61,217 nt of DNA. Origin: an uncultured Oscillospiraceae bacterium (GTDB lineage Bacteria > Bacillota > Clostridia > Oscillospirales > Oscillospiraceae). The position numbers and the translations under genes were made by a program. Every line of letters begins with the position of its first letter. Position 1 is the stretch's first letter. Below the pieces are notes generated by a model. That model worked only from the letters and a program-made list of their open reading frames with translations, made no database searches and was not told where the DNA came from. The DNA lies in NCBI GenBank assembly GCA_900759385.1, contig CAAEUZ010000064.1, positions 1 to 61,217 of the forward strand. Reading direction: 5' to 3'. Below are positions 26,001 to 34,336 of the stretch, one piece after another.

Positions 26001-27188
26001 TTGAGAGACTTGAAGCACTTGATCTACTTTGAGGACCTGCTCCAGGAGGCCAACAACGCTCTGGTGAAGCAGGCCAGGGAAGAGGGGAAAAGGGCGTTGG
26101 GATACACCTGTTATTTCATGCCCGAAGTGCTGCTGGACCTGGAGGGCTGCTTCGGCGTGAGGCTGCGCGCGCCGCGCTGTTCCTCACCGGACATAGCCAC
26201 ATATTACATGTCCGGGCGCACCTGCCACTATGGCCGCAGCCTGCTTGAGCGCGCCCTGGAAGGCGGCTACAACTTCCTCGACGCGCAGATGGCTACAGAG
26301 ACCTGCACCGTCACCTGCCGCTTCCAGGAGCACCTGCAGATGATGGACGTCATCCAGAATCCTGACTTCTTCTGCGAGTTCACCGACGTCCCCTTCAAGA
26401 AGACCGCCAACAGCGTGGAACACTATGAAAGACAGCTCCGGGCGCATGTGCTCGACCCGCTGGCGGAGAAATTCGGCATAGACACCTCCGATGCGGCGCT
26501 CAATAAGGCCATTGAGCAGCACAATGAGGTCTGCCGTCTCATCACGGAGATAGGCGCCCACCGCAAGGAGGCCAACCCCAACATAACCGGCTACGAGTTC
26601 CACGTGATCCAGCTGGTCAGTCTCGTGTGTCCCAAATATCTGATACTGCCATATCTGCGCGAGACCGCCGAGGAGCTGCGCACGAGACAGCCGGAGGATA
26701 AGCCCTGGTTCCGCTGCAGGGTCGTGCTGGCGGGCAGTGAGAACGACGACCCGGGCTTCACCCAGCTCATAGAGGGCTGCGGGGCCATGGTGGTGGCCGA
26801 CCGCTACTGCTACGGTTCTCTGCCCGGGCGCGAGGAGATAACGGTGCGGGAAGGGGAGAGCCCGCTCAGGGCCGTTGCACGGCATTACCTGGAGACGAGC
26901 ATGTGCCCGCGTTTTATGGAGCAGCACGTCATGCGTCAGCGCAAGCAGTATCTGGCGGACCTGGCCAGGGAGTACCACGCCGACGGAATCATCGTGGAGA
27001 GCAACAAGTTCTGCGAGTACTGGAGCTATGAGCGCACGATAGATACCATAGTCCTCAACCGCGACTTCGGTTTGCCCGTCTGCTCGATAGAGAAAGAGTA
27101 CATAAACAGCGCCTCCGGCCAGCTCCGCACCCGTTTCCAGGCCTTCATAGAGAGCATTGAGATCAAGAAGATACAGGAGGGCAAGTGA
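26001..27188 (+). CDS. 2-hydroxyacyl-CoA dehydratase-type (HgdB/BcrB-like) subunit 1
   Basis: 395 residues from TTG 26001 with GGGGGG upstream. It belongs by overall pattern to the 2-hydroxyacyl-CoA dehydratase/benzoyl-CoA reductase superfamily, whose subunits bind a [4Fe-4S] cluster and act by radical chemistry after ATP-driven electron injection. Likely ligand-region Cys residues are seen in GYTCYF, GRTCHYG and TETCTVTCRFQ, and the C-terminal third has ADGIIVESNKFCEYWSYE typical of the family. The gene is followed at once by a second, larger subunit. No ATPase activator (HgdC-like) lies nearby, so it would have to act in trans. The substrate is unknown. Confidence 0.75.
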   Translation: MRDLKHLIYFEDLLQEANNALVKQAREEGKRALGYTCYFMPEVLLDLEGCFGVRLRAPRCSSPDIATYYMSGRTCHYGRSLLERALEGGYNFLDAQMATETCTVTCRFQEHLQMMDVIQNPDFFCEFTDVPFKKTANSVEHYERQLRAHVLDPLAEKFGIDTSDAALNKAIEQHNEVCRLITEIGAHRKEANPNITGYEFHVIQLVSLVCPKYLILPYLRETAEELRTRQPEDKPWFRCRVVLAGSENDDPGFTQLIEGCGAMVVADRYCYGSLPGREEITVREGESPLRAVARHYLETSMCPRFMEQHVMRQRKQYLADLAREYHADGIIVESNKFCEYWSYERTIDTIVLNRDFGLPVCSIEKEYINSASGQLRTRFQAFIESIEIKKIQEGK

Positions 27189-28786
27189 TGGCTAACTTCA
27201 AAAAGAAGCTACGTGACTTCATCAAGGGAAAGCCCCACGGCGAGCGGAGGCTCGGCGACCTGTACATCGACAAGACCGGCCTCTACAAGCACCGCGAGTG
27301 GCGCGGAGTGAAGGACACGTTCTATTACTTCAACCGCATCTGGCTCTATAACTACGGCATGATGGTCTATGACATCATGCGCTATGGCGGGCCCGTGCTC
27401 TTTGCCAAAGGCGTGTGGCGCTACCGATGGATAGGCCAGACCTACCTGACCGTCATGCACTGGTTCGACCGCGGCTTTGAGGGGATGCGCGGCCCGGCCC
27501 TGCGCGCTTCCGCCTGGCACTACCGTGCCATGACCAACGAGACTATCCGGCAGTTCATGCGCATGTTCGCCGCGGATGCCAACCTGCACAAGGGAAAACG
27601 GGGCGAGCTCTGGCACAAGACCATGGCCCATGACGAGACCGTCGCCGGCGCGATCTTCTACCCATGGCGCGACCGCATGGACGACGTGCCGTTGCAGATG
27701 GTGCCGTATTTCGTCACCTGCCACGTCAACTGCCACACCGTGCTCAACTATATAGACGCGGCGCAGAGCATCGGCCTGCCCGGCGACCCCTGCCCCATGT
27801 GCCAGGCAGAGGCGGGACTGTCGATACTAGACGACATGCCGGACTATTTCCCCTTCCTCATCACCAGCAACGAGGCCTGCGACGGCTCGGTGGGCACGAG
27901 CATACTCCAGGACTGGTGCTACGACAAGCCGCTCTTCGCCATGCCTCAGCCCATGCAGTTTGACGACCCGCTGGTGCAGGAGCACTGCCGCCGCGAGATC
28001 GAGGAGTGCTGGAAGTTTATCGAGGAGCAGACGGGCGAGAAGTTTGACTACGACTGCTTCGTCAAGTACATAGAGCGCTATAACGAGCTCACGCGCTTCG
28101 AGCGCGAGAAGTGGGACGTGGCGGCGAACACGCCGTACTACCCCATCAACGGCGTCGCCCAGGCGCTCTACCGCATCTATTACTCCCAGGACGGCTGGCG
28201 CGATATCTGGGCGAAGACCGACAAGAAGGTCAGAAAAATACTCAACCGCTGCGTGGAAAAGAAGATAAACACCTTCCCGGAGACGCGCCACCGCGTCCTG
28301 GCCTGGAGCTGCGCGCCGCTTTACTACTCCAACTGGTGTACCTGGGCGTATAACTGCTGGGGCCTGAACGTGGTCATAAACATGGACAGCCTCATGTTCG
28401 ACATAGACATGCGCACGGACAGCTACGAGCACCTGATGGAGGACTTCGCGCTCTACAACGAGTGGGCGCCCATGCGCCGCATGGCGGTCGGCGGGCACAA
28501 GCACATCTTTGAGATCTGGGAGAACATGGAGCGCTTCCACTGCGACATGGTCATGATGTACGACCAGATACAGTGCAAGGGCATGCAGGGCATAACCGGC
28601 ATGTTTGAGGACGAGTTCCGCAAGCGCAATATCCACGCCATCTGGATGCCGCACGCCCTGCCCGACAGCCGCACGGTGAGCCGCATGGAGATAAGGCGCA
28701 TAATAAACGACTATATGACCACCGTCATGCACGAGGAGCCGCTTGACCCCTCGCTGCTGGAGTTTGACGACTCAATGAGCTGGTAA
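27188..28786 (+). CDS. 2-hydroxyacyl-CoA dehydratase-type subunit 2
   Basis: 532 residues from ATG 27188, which overlaps the previous stop; AGGAGG lies seven bases upstream. It is larger than subunit 1 and Cys-rich in the centre (VTCHVNCHTVLNY, GDPCPMCQAEAG, SNEACDGSVGTS). The C-terminal region (HRVLAWSCAPLYYSNWCTWAYNCW, MMYDQIQCKGMQG) resembles the cluster-binding half of the superfamily. The N-terminal 170 residues are basic and not clearly recognised. It likely forms a heterodimer with subunit 1. Family assignment is moderately sure; reaction unknown. Confidence 0.7.
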   Translation: MANFKKKLRDFIKGKPHGERRLGDLYIDKTGLYKHREWRGVKDTFYYFNRIWLYNYGMMVYDIMRYGGPVLFAKGVWRYRWIGQTYLTVMHWFDRGFEGMRGPALRASAWHYRAMTNETIRQFMRMFAADANLHKGKRGELWHKTMAHDETVAGAIFYPWRDRMDDVPLQMVPYFVTCHVNCHTVLNYIDAAQSIGLPGDPCPMCQAEAGLSILDDMPDYFPFLITSNEACDGSVGTSILQDWCYDKPLFAMPQPMQFDDPLVQEHCRREIEECWKFIEEQTGEKFDYDCFVKYIERYNELTRFEREKWDVAANTPYYPINGVAQALYRIYYSQDGWRDIWAKTDKKVRKILNRCVEKKINTFPETRHRVLAWSCAPLYYSNWCTWAYNCWGLNVVINMDSLMFDIDMRTDSYEHLMEDFALYNEWAPMRRMAVGGHKHIFEIWENMERFHCDMVMMYDQIQCKGMQGITGMFEDEFRKRNIHAIWMPHALPDSRTVSRMEIRRIINDYMTTVMHEEPLDPSLLEFDDSMSW

Positions 28787-28798
28787 GGAGGGTTTGCT

Positions 28799-29023
28799 AT
28801 GAAGAAGGGTAAAAAGCTGCTGCTCGCCGCAGCGGGCGGCCTGGCCGCACTGTACGCGGGACTGTTCGCCGTGTTCTACTTCGACCTGGACGGCAAGCTC
28901 CTCTTCTACGTCGTGGAGCCGCTTTTGAAGAAGCACTACGACAACATGCCGCGCCGGGACGTCATGGGGCTCAAATATGACGTTGACAAATACCCCAAGT
29001 ATGAGTACGATGTCAATAAGTAA
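28799..29023 (+). CDS. Small membrane-anchored protein in the dehydratase operon
   Basis: 74 residues, AAGGAGG upstream. A basic start (MKKGKKLL) leads into one transmembrane helix (AAAGGLAALYAGLFAVFYF), then a Tyr/Lys/Asp-rich tail with a repeated K-Y-D-V-D/N-K pattern. It may tether the dehydratase to the membrane. No family recognised. The gap to the dehydratase gene is only 12 bases. Confidence 0.6.
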   Translation: MKKGKKLLLAAAGGLAALYAGLFAVFYFDLDGKLLFYVVEPLLKKHYDNMPRRDVMGLKYDVDKYPKYEYDVNK

Positions 29024-29053
29024 GCGGTTTTCCGCGGCTGGGAGGACATGAGT

Positions 29054-29386
29054 ATGAAATTGGGCATCATCCGCTGTATGCAGACTGAGGACTACTGCCC
29101 GGGCACCACGGACTTTAAGATGGTGCGCGAGCACAGGGGAGCCTTTGAGGTGGTGGAAGGCGAAATAGAAATCGTCGGTTTCACAAACTGCGGCGGATGT
29201 CCAGGGAAACGTGCGCCTCTGCGCGCCCGGGAGCTTGTCCGGCGCGGAGCAGACACAATAGCCTTTGCCAGCTGCATCAGAAAGGGCACACCCATCGGCT
29301 ATCCCTGCCCATTCGCCGCCAAAATGAGCGCCATAGTCGCCGACGAGGTCGGGGATGGCGTGGAGATTCTGGACTGGACGCACTGA
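29054..29386 (+). CDS. CGGC-domain putative metal-binding protein
   Basis: 110 residues. ATG 29054 is preferred over ATG 29048 because GGAGG (29041-29045) is then eight bases away. The product carries the name-giving FTNCGGCPGKRAP motif, plus IIRCMQTEDYCPG and ASCIRKGTPIGYPCPF, making seven Cys in all. CGGC-domain proteins are short, probably metal or Fe-S binding, and of unknown role. Position in the dehydratase operon suggests a part in cluster delivery or electron transfer, by inference. Confidence 0.8.
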   Translation: MKLGIIRCMQTEDYCPGTTDFKMVREHRGAFEVVEGEIEIVGFTNCGGCPGKRAPLRARELVRRGADTIAFASCIRKGTPIGYPCPFAAKMSAIVADEVGDGVEILDWTH

Positions 29387-29426
29387 CGTTCAGGAAAAGT
29401 TTACATGTGTATCACGGCAGCTTTTG

Positions 29427-29486
29427 TTGCTTTGAATGGGGGAAAAAGGTATAATGTCCTCAGGCATCGCGCTTGAGGACATTATA
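29427..29486 (+). promoter_or_regulatory. Promoter overlapped by a perfect 13-bp inverted repeat (operator)
   Basis: TTGCTT (29427-29432), 17 bases, TATAAT (29450-29455). The -10 is also the start of an inverted repeat: TATAATGTCCTCA (29450-29462) and TGAGGACATTATA (29474-29486), 11 bases apart. Because transcription starts near 29462, the left arm would not be in the RNA, so this is more likely a protein-binding site than an RNA hairpin. Confidence 0.7.
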
Positions 29487-29501
29487 TTTGGAGGTGCTCC
29501 G

Positions 29502-29822
29502 ATGGACGTAATCATGTATCTGTTTTTGTTTTTTGTCGTGTTTTTTATGACCATTTTCACCTTTACGGCGGAAAAGCAAATCAACCGCGTCAGGTGCGGT
29601 ATCTCGGCCTTCGTGCTGAACATTGTGTTTACGGTTGGCTGGGTGAGCGAAGTGGCCGGGCTGATTTGGCACGAGGGGATGGATTTTTTCATGCACTTCG
29701 GCGTCCCGGCTATAGTGATTTCACTGATATTCGCCGCCCTCTGCACCGCTGGTACGCTGCGCGCCGCAGGAAAGCTGCGTGAAGAGCGCGCTGTACAGAA
29801 GGAAAGCTTCGCTCAGGAATAG
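29502..29822 (+). CDS. Small membrane protein behind the palindromic operator
   Basis: 106 residues from ATG 29502, with GGAGG seven bases upstream. Three hydrophobic helices are visible: VIMYLFLFFVVFFMTIFTF, a central SAFVLNIVFTVGW segment, and AIVISLIFAALCTAGTL. A charged tail rich in Glu and Lys ends the chain. Family not recognised. Its promoter is overlapped by a 37-bp palindrome, so it is probably repressor controlled. Confidence 0.6.
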   Translation: MDVIMYLFLFFVVFFMTIFTFTAEKQINRVRCGISAFVLNIVFTVGWVSEVAGLIWHEGMDFFMHFGVPAIVISLIFAALCTAGTLRAAGKLREERAVQKESFAQE

Positions 29823-29885
29823 GATTTGACATGCCTGTATGGCACATTGGAATGGCACAGTGAATCCAGGACTGGGGGGACTGGC

Positions 29886-30662
29886 TTGACCTGGCTGAAG
29901 GAGCGCATAAGGCGGCTTGACAGATATCAGAAGGGCGTTATGCTCGTTGTGGCCGCCATGATTATTGTGTTTACGGTCCTATATCCCGTGACGATCTTGC
30001 GCGTGGGCTTTGAGTACAACGACAGCATCCTTGTCCCGGAGCGGATTGACGGAGGAACGGTGTATTCCGGCCGCATTGGGGGAGAGCGGGCGAGCTTTAC
30101 GGTGACCGCTGACGGTACGGTGGAATTCGTCTGCGGCGATGTGTCCTTCGGGCCGTACACTGCCCGCGAGGACCCGAGTGCCGTCCCGGCGGATATGCGC
30201 ACGGAGACGGATGTGACCGGCGTGGAGCTGTTCGAGCGCGAACGGCTTATCTTCCGCGGCGCAGTTGAGGAATTCGGGGGCCGATATCTGCTCTTCGACG
30301 AGGACGGAAACACACACGGAGCAGACATTCGCGTGTCCTTTAACGGCGGCAGCGTTTACGACGGGGACGGCAATCTTGTTGACCCGATCGAGCCGGGGGC
30401 CGGCACGATAATTGAGCTCATGCGCTCTCCGGAGCTGACGCACAAGGGCAGCTGGCTTATGTGGCTCCTCGGCATATTCGCCTGCGCCGTCACGGTCTGC
30501 TCCATCCTGTTTGCGGACGAACTGTTCCGCTGGAATCTGTCCTTCAGCATAAGAAATGCCGACAGGGCGGAGCCGACGGATTGGGAAATCGCGACCCGGT
30601 ACATATCCTGGACTGTGCTGCCAATCATGGCTTTAGTCATATTTATCCTTGGACTGAGATAA
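29886..30662 (+). CDS. Membrane protein of unknown function with a beta-rich ectodomain
   Basis: 258 residues from TTG 29886, chosen because GGGGGGA (29874-29880) lies six bases upstream; an earlier in-frame TTG at 29826 has no ribosome site. Helix 1 is at about residues 17-38 (GVMLVVAAMIIVFTVLYPVTIL). A hydrophilic, beta-rich region (about 40-180) follows with GGTVYSGRIGGERASFTVTA. Two further helices (WLMWLLGIFACAVTVCSILF and the C-terminal PIMALVIFILGL) close it. No family recognised. It ends at a bidirectional terminator. Confidence 0.6.
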   Translation: MTWLKERIRRLDRYQKGVMLVVAAMIIVFTVLYPVTILRVGFEYNDSILVPERIDGGTVYSGRIGGERASFTVTADGTVEFVCGDVSFGPYTAREDPSAVPADMRTETDVTGVELFERERLIFRGAVEEFGGRYLLFDEDGNTHGADIRVSFNGGSVYDGDGNLVDPIEPGAGTIIELMRSPELTHKGSWLMWLLGIFACAVTVCSILFADELFRWNLSFSIRNADRAEPTDWEIATRYISWTVLPIMALVIFILGLR

Positions 30663-30699
30663 AAAAACTCCGTATGGACACGTCCATACGGAGTTTTTT
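30661..30699 (+). terminator. Bidirectional terminator between convergent genes
   Basis: ACTCCGTATGGA and TCCATACGGAGT are flanked by seven A on the left and six T on the right, so it works on both strands. Confidence 0.92.
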
Positions 30700-30709
30700 A
30701 CTTTTTCGC

Positions 30710-31117
30710 TTACTTTTCAATCGTCAGGTTGTCAATCCCGTTCTGCTCAAACTCGCTGAAGTATTCGTCCATGCGGTTCGTGAGCTCGGTCACGTCGTCG
30801 GGGTCGGTGTGCTCGAGGGTCATGTCGCGCCTCGCGAGCTCCTCGGCGAGGATGTCATAGAAGACGGCGTCCTCATAGTCGGCTATGGCCTCATGTATGC
30901 CGCCCTCCTCAAAAGCCTTGGAGGGGAATACGTGCCCGTACCAGGTGGTGTACAGCTCTTTGAGCCCCAGCTTGGCGCAGTAGCCGAAGAGCTTTTCCTG
31001 TATGTCGTCGTAATCGGCAAAACGGTCCTCGCCCCGCGTGGAGTTGAGAACCCAGTTGCCTATATATACCATGTCCAGCAGGCGCCGGAACTCCTTGGGT
31101 GTTAATTCGATGTTCAT
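30710..31117 (-). CDS. Acidic protein of unknown function
   Basis: 135 residues; on the minus strand GGGAGG is eight bases before the ATG at 31117. The protein is acidic, soluble and apparently helical (LTPKEFRRLLDMVYIGNWVL, RMDEYFSEFEQNG). It is rich in aromatic residues and lacks Cys-based or P-loop motifs. No family recognised with confidence. Single gene with its own extended -10 promoter and a shared terminator. Confidence 0.65.
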   Translation of the reverse strand: MNIELTPKEFRRLLDMVYIGNWVLNSTRGEDRFADYDDIQEKLFGYCAKLGLKELYTTWYGHVFPSKAFEEGGIHEAIADYEDAVFYDILAEELARRDMTLEHTDPDDVTELTNRMDEYFSEFEQNGIDNLTIEK

Positions 31118-31158
31118 GGCTCAGACCTCCCATCGTGGCAGTGCTTTTATCCAAAATC

Positions 31159-31167
31159 ATTATAGCA
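31159..31167 (-). promoter_or_regulatory. Extended -10 promoter of the 30710-31117 gene
   Basis: On the minus strand TG-C-TATAAT; the -35 (GTAGCA, 18 bases upstream) is poor. Confidence 0.55.
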
Positions 31168-31267
31168 CGCCGCATAGGCAAATGCTACACCTATTTGTGA
31201 ACATTATGCGCCGTACCCGGCGACATATTTCTGCCACAGCCGGGAAAAATATGTTCGGGGTGATCTT

Positions 31268-31705
31268 ATGCCAAAGCTTACAAACGAACAGTACGCCGAG
31301 CTCTGCGCCCGGCACGCGCCCAAATCCAGGACCGCCATGGATACGCTGCGCGCCTTCATCTGCGGCGGAGGCGTGTGCGTATTGGGGCAGCTGATAACTT
31401 ACGGCTGGGAGACGGCCGGGGCGGGGGAGAGCGCCGCAACCGCCGCCAGCATGACGCTGGTGTTCCTTGGTGCGCTGCTGACCGGACTGGGCGTATACGA
31501 CAACTTTTCCAAGTTCGCCGGGGCGGGGGCGCTGGTGCCGATTACCGGATTTGCCAACGCCGTGGCCTCTCCGGCGCTGGAGTTCAGGGCCGAGGGCATG
31601 ATAACCGGCCTGGCCGCCAAGCTCTTCATCATCGCCGGCCCGGTGATCGTTTACGGTACACTGGCGAGCGTAGTGTACGGACTCATACTGTGCCTGGCCA
31701 CGTAG
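31268..31705 (+). CDS. spoVAC: Stage V sporulation protein AC (solitary)
   Basis: 145 residues, the usual SpoVAC length. It has LTNEQYAELCARHAPKSR, an AFICGGGVCVLGQLI helix, ALLTGLGVYDNFSKFAGAG and VPITGFANAVASPALEFRAE, which are the strongest SpoVAC signatures. SpoVA proteins form the channel that moves Ca-dipicolinate into the forespore and releases it in germination. The partner genes spoVAD and spoVAE, normally adjacent, are missing: the next genes lie on the other strand. GGGGTGA precedes the ATG. A sigma-G promoter could not be assigned. Confidence 0.88.
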   Translation: MPKLTNEQYAELCARHAPKSRTAMDTLRAFICGGGVCVLGQLITYGWETAGAGESAATAASMTLVFLGALLTGLGVYDNFSKFAGAGALVPITGFANAVASPALEFRAEGMITGLAAKLFIIAGPVIVYGTLASVVYGLILCLAT

Positions 31706-31710
31706 GCGCG

Positions 31711-31749
31711 TCAGGCCCCGCGTGCGGAGTACACCGCAGCGGGGCCTGA
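31711..31749 (+). terminator. Hairpin between convergent genes
   Basis: TCAGGCCCCGC and GCGGGGCCTGA pair perfectly and an inner TGCGG/CCGCA extends the stem. There is no T run on either side. Confidence 0.55.
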
Positions 31750-31754
31750 TATCA

Positions 31755-32042
31755 TCAATCTCCGGCGCTTTCCCCGGCGCTCTTGAGCCGCCAGGCCTGC
31801 ATGGCGCATATGGCTAAGGCGCCTGCCGTTATGACCGCGTAGGCGATGTAGCAGGCGATGTCGCAGCGGCTGCCGAAATCCGCCCCGCCGCTCATGTCAA
31901 AGAGCTGTTTGAGCCAGACGCAGCAGACCAGGGACATGACGGCCGTGGCCGCGGAGAAGATAAGCTTGCAGAGCGGCTTGCGGAAGACTACGGCCATGAG
32001 CGCGAACAGGCATATCGCGCCGTTTGCGAGCAGGAACGTCAT
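31755..32042 (-). CDS. Small polytopic membrane protein
   Basis: 95 residues from the minus-strand ATG at 32042, which has AAGGAG eight to nine bases upstream. Three hydrophobic helices: FLLANGAICLFALMAVVF, ATAVMSLVCCVWL and CYIAYAVITAGALAICAM. No family recognised. It lies 20 bases downstream of another membrane-protein gene and is probably co-transcribed with it. Confidence 0.55.
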   Translation of the reverse strand: MTFLLANGAICLFALMAVVFRKPLCKLIFSAATAVMSLVCCVWLKQLFDMSGGADFGSRCDIACYIAYAVITAGALAICAMQAWRLKSAGESAGD

Positions 32043-32062
32043 TTGGAGCACTCCTTCCGTTA

Positions 32063-32599
32063 TTAATTGTATTCAAATATTGCCAACAGCAGGTTGCCGT
32101 GTGAGCCGGACTCGTAGACTATTGAGCCGTACTCGCGCCCGGCCTTTATCAGGTTCAGCTCGCTGTCCGTGACATAAAGCTCCAGCTGGCCGTCCGCGTT
32201 GGAAGCGCTTACGGTTATGGTGTTGCTGTCCCGGCTGCTGGATACCACGACGGGGCTTATCAGCGTGCCGAGCCGTGTCTCGCGCAGGGAGAGGCCCGCA
32301 AAGAAGCCCGCGGCGAATACTGCCAGCAGTACGGCCGCCGCCGCGCAGAACCAGGTCTGACGGCGGTAGGCGAACCAGACAGCCAGGCACAGGCATACGA
32401 TCGCGCACACTGCGAGGCTGAAGGCGCTGAAATATACGGTGCGGCTGTACGGTATTATGTCCTCGTTGTATATGTAAATCCCGCCGCGGAGCCACGACAG
32501 CAGCAGGTTGGCCGTGGCCGAGGCCGCGCCGGCCAGAGCGGCGGCGATGAGCAGGTATACGGGTAAGCGCTTGACGGTTTCATTGTTGCCTGTCTTCAT
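32063..32599 (-). CDS. Membrane protein with C-terminal extracytoplasmic domain
   Basis: 178 residues from the minus-strand ATG at 32599, with GGAGG six bases upstream. Three helices: VYLLIAAALAGAASATANLL, VYFSAFSLAVCAIVCLCLAV and TWFCAAAAVLLAVFAAGFFA. A beta-rich tail of about 65 residues follows (SNADGQLELYVTDSELNLIK). No family recognised. First gene of a two-gene unit with the 95-residue protein. Confidence 0.55.
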   Translation of the reverse strand: MKTGNNETVKRLPVYLLIAAALAGAASATANLLLSWLRGGIYIYNEDIIPYSRTVYFSAFSLAVCAIVCLCLAVWFAYRRQTWFCAAAAVLLAVFAAGFFAGLSLRETRLGTLISPVVVSSSRDSNTITVSASNADGQLELYVTDSELNLIKAGREYGSIVYESGSHGNLLLAIFEYN

Positions 32600-32784
32600 T
32601 TGGATCCTCCAAAGCGCGTGTGCAGCGGCGCACGTCTTTCTCAGATATAAAACGCGCCAGGTATGCCAAATGCAACACGTAAAAAGGCGCTCCATATATA
32701 TTGTCGCAAAAAAATACTTTTTGTTTCGTCTGCGAGGAAATTTTTTCGCCTGAATTATGAGTTCGCATACGGCCGGATGGCGGC

Positions 32785-32818
32785 AAAAAGCTCCCCCGGG
32801 ATTTCCCGGGGGAGCTTT
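32785..32818 (-). terminator. Terminator of the sigma/anti-sigma operon
   Basis: AAAGCTCCCCCGGG and CCCGGGGGAGCTTT form a 14-bp perfect stem; on the minus strand five T follow. Confidence 0.92.
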
Positions 32819-32830
32819 GGTGCATATTGC

Positions 32831-34333
32831 TCAGTCGTCGTAGTCGTTCTCGGCCTGGAGCACGGCGCCGGTGTAGGCGTCAATCTTGTACTCATACTCC
32901 ATGCGCCCGACGCGGAATTCCACCTCGTAGAGGGTGTAGCCGTCGTCACGGTCGAGCTCGACGCGCATGCGGCTGGCGTCGGCCTCACTGACCCCGGCGT
33001 GGGAGAGGGCGGCGGACTTGGCGGCGGCCTCGCCGATTACGCTGCCGGTGCCGGCCTGGGATCCGTTGTTCTGGCCGGCGTTGAAGACCTCGCTCTCAAA
33101 CTTTACAACGTCCCCGCTCGTGGCGTCAACCTTGTACTCGTACTTGGTGCTGCTGGCCACAAACTCGAGCTCGTAGACATAGCGCCCGTCGTCGCGGTCG
33201 AACTGGGCCTTGACCCAGACTGCGTCGGAGCTGCTGACTCCGGCGTGGGAGAGCGCCGCTTCCTTGGCGGCGTCCTCGCCAATGTAATTGCCGCTCGCAG
33301 GGGTGGTCGGGTTGGTGACACTGGAGTTGTAGCTCTCGCGCTGGGACTTCACCACTTCGCCGGTGATGGCGTCGATATCGTACTCATACTCGGCGCCGGA
33401 GGTGTACATGTCTATCTCATAGACCAGGCGGCCGTTTTCGCTGTCGAAGCTCACGTCGCTGGCGGCAAGGCTGTTAACGTCGATGCCGGCGTGGGCGCAG
33501 GCGGCCTCGAGGGCGGCCTGGGTGCCGATGTAAGCGCCGTCGCTGGCAGTGCCGGTGGAGGTGACGGAGTTGTCGCTGATGCCCCTGGAGGAGGCGATGA
33601 GGGCGATGTCGTTGACGGAGAGGCTGACCAGGCTCTCAACCGTGAGGGTCGGGTCGGCGGCGACGAGCTTGCTGATGAGGGCGGCCTTGCCCTCGGTGAT
33701 GTTGTAGCTGGCGGCGAGTTCGGTTATGCCGCTGTCGGGCGTGACGGTCTGGGAGAGCACGGAGCCCTCAATGCCGCCGGAGCCGAGAGCGGTCTCTATC
33801 ATGCCGGCCACGCTGCTCTGGAGCGTGCTTGCACGGGCGGCGTCGCCGTCCGTGACGGAGACGAGGATGGAGTTGCGCAGCTCGTCGAGGTAGCCGTTCT
33901 GCAGCATGGAGCCGATGAGCGCGTTGACCGCGACTTCGAGGCTGCTGCCCTCGAGCTCCATGGAGCCGATGACTATGCGTGCGTCGTCGTTGAGGGGGGT
34001 GACGGCAGTGACGGTGTCGGTCTGGTCAACGTCGATCTCTATGCTGGGGTTTACGTCCAGAGTGATTACGCTCTCAACCAGAGCCTGGGTCTCGACGGCG
34101 GGCAAATCCTGGCCCCGGCCGTTGCCGAGCGAATAACCTACGAAACCGCCTATGATGGCAAGCACCAGCGCCGCAGCTATGGCGACGGGGACAAATCTGT
34201 TCTTCTTCCTCTCGTTCATATTGATAACCGTTCCTTTCCTGTCCTCGCAGGAGGCCAGGATTTCATCCAGACAGTCGGGCGCAGCGTGGGAAAGCGCGTC
34301 GCGTATCTGCTCATTGAGCCTGTTTTCGTCCAT
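32831..34333 (-). CDS. RsgI-like anti-sigma factor with three PepSY domains
   Basis: 500 residues. A short cytoplasmic region (1-46) is followed by one transmembrane helix (about 48-69) and an RsgI-type segment (about 88-120: VITLDVNPSIEIDVDQTD). A middle region (about 120-260) leads to three PepSY repeats starting near 268, 348 and 428, each with an Ala-rich helix (AALEAACAHAG, AAKEAALSHAG, AAKSAALSHAG) and a YEYxIDAxTGxV beta strand. RsgI proteins bind a sigma factor inside and sense signals outside. It lies three bases after the sigma gene. The PepSY ectodomain in place of a carbohydrate-binding one suggests a peptide or cell-wall protease signal. Confidence 0.8.
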   Translation of the reverse strand: MDENRLNEQIRDALSHAAPDCLDEILASCEDRKGTVINMNERKKNRFVPVAIAAALVLAIIGGFVGYSLGNGRGQDLPAVETQALVESVITLDVNPSIEIDVDQTDTVTAVTPLNDDARIVIGSMELEGSSLEVAVNALIGSMLQNGYLDELRNSILVSVTDGDAARASTLQSSVAGMIETALGSGGIEGSVLSQTVTPDSGITELAASYNITEGKAALISKLVAADPTLTVESLVSLSVNDIALIASSRGISDNSVTSTGTASDGAYIGTQAALEAACAHAGIDVNSLAASDVSFDSENGRLVYEIDMYTSGAEYEYDIDAITGEVVKSQRESYNSSVTNPTTPASGNYIGEDAAKEAALSHAGVSSSDAVWVKAQFDRDDGRYVYELEFVASSTKYEYKVDATSGDVVKFESEVFNAGQNNGSQAGTGSVIGEAAAKSAALSHAGVSEADASRMRVELDRDDGYTLYEVEFRVGRMEYEYKIDAYTGAVLQAENDYDD

Positions 34334-34336
34334 GCC

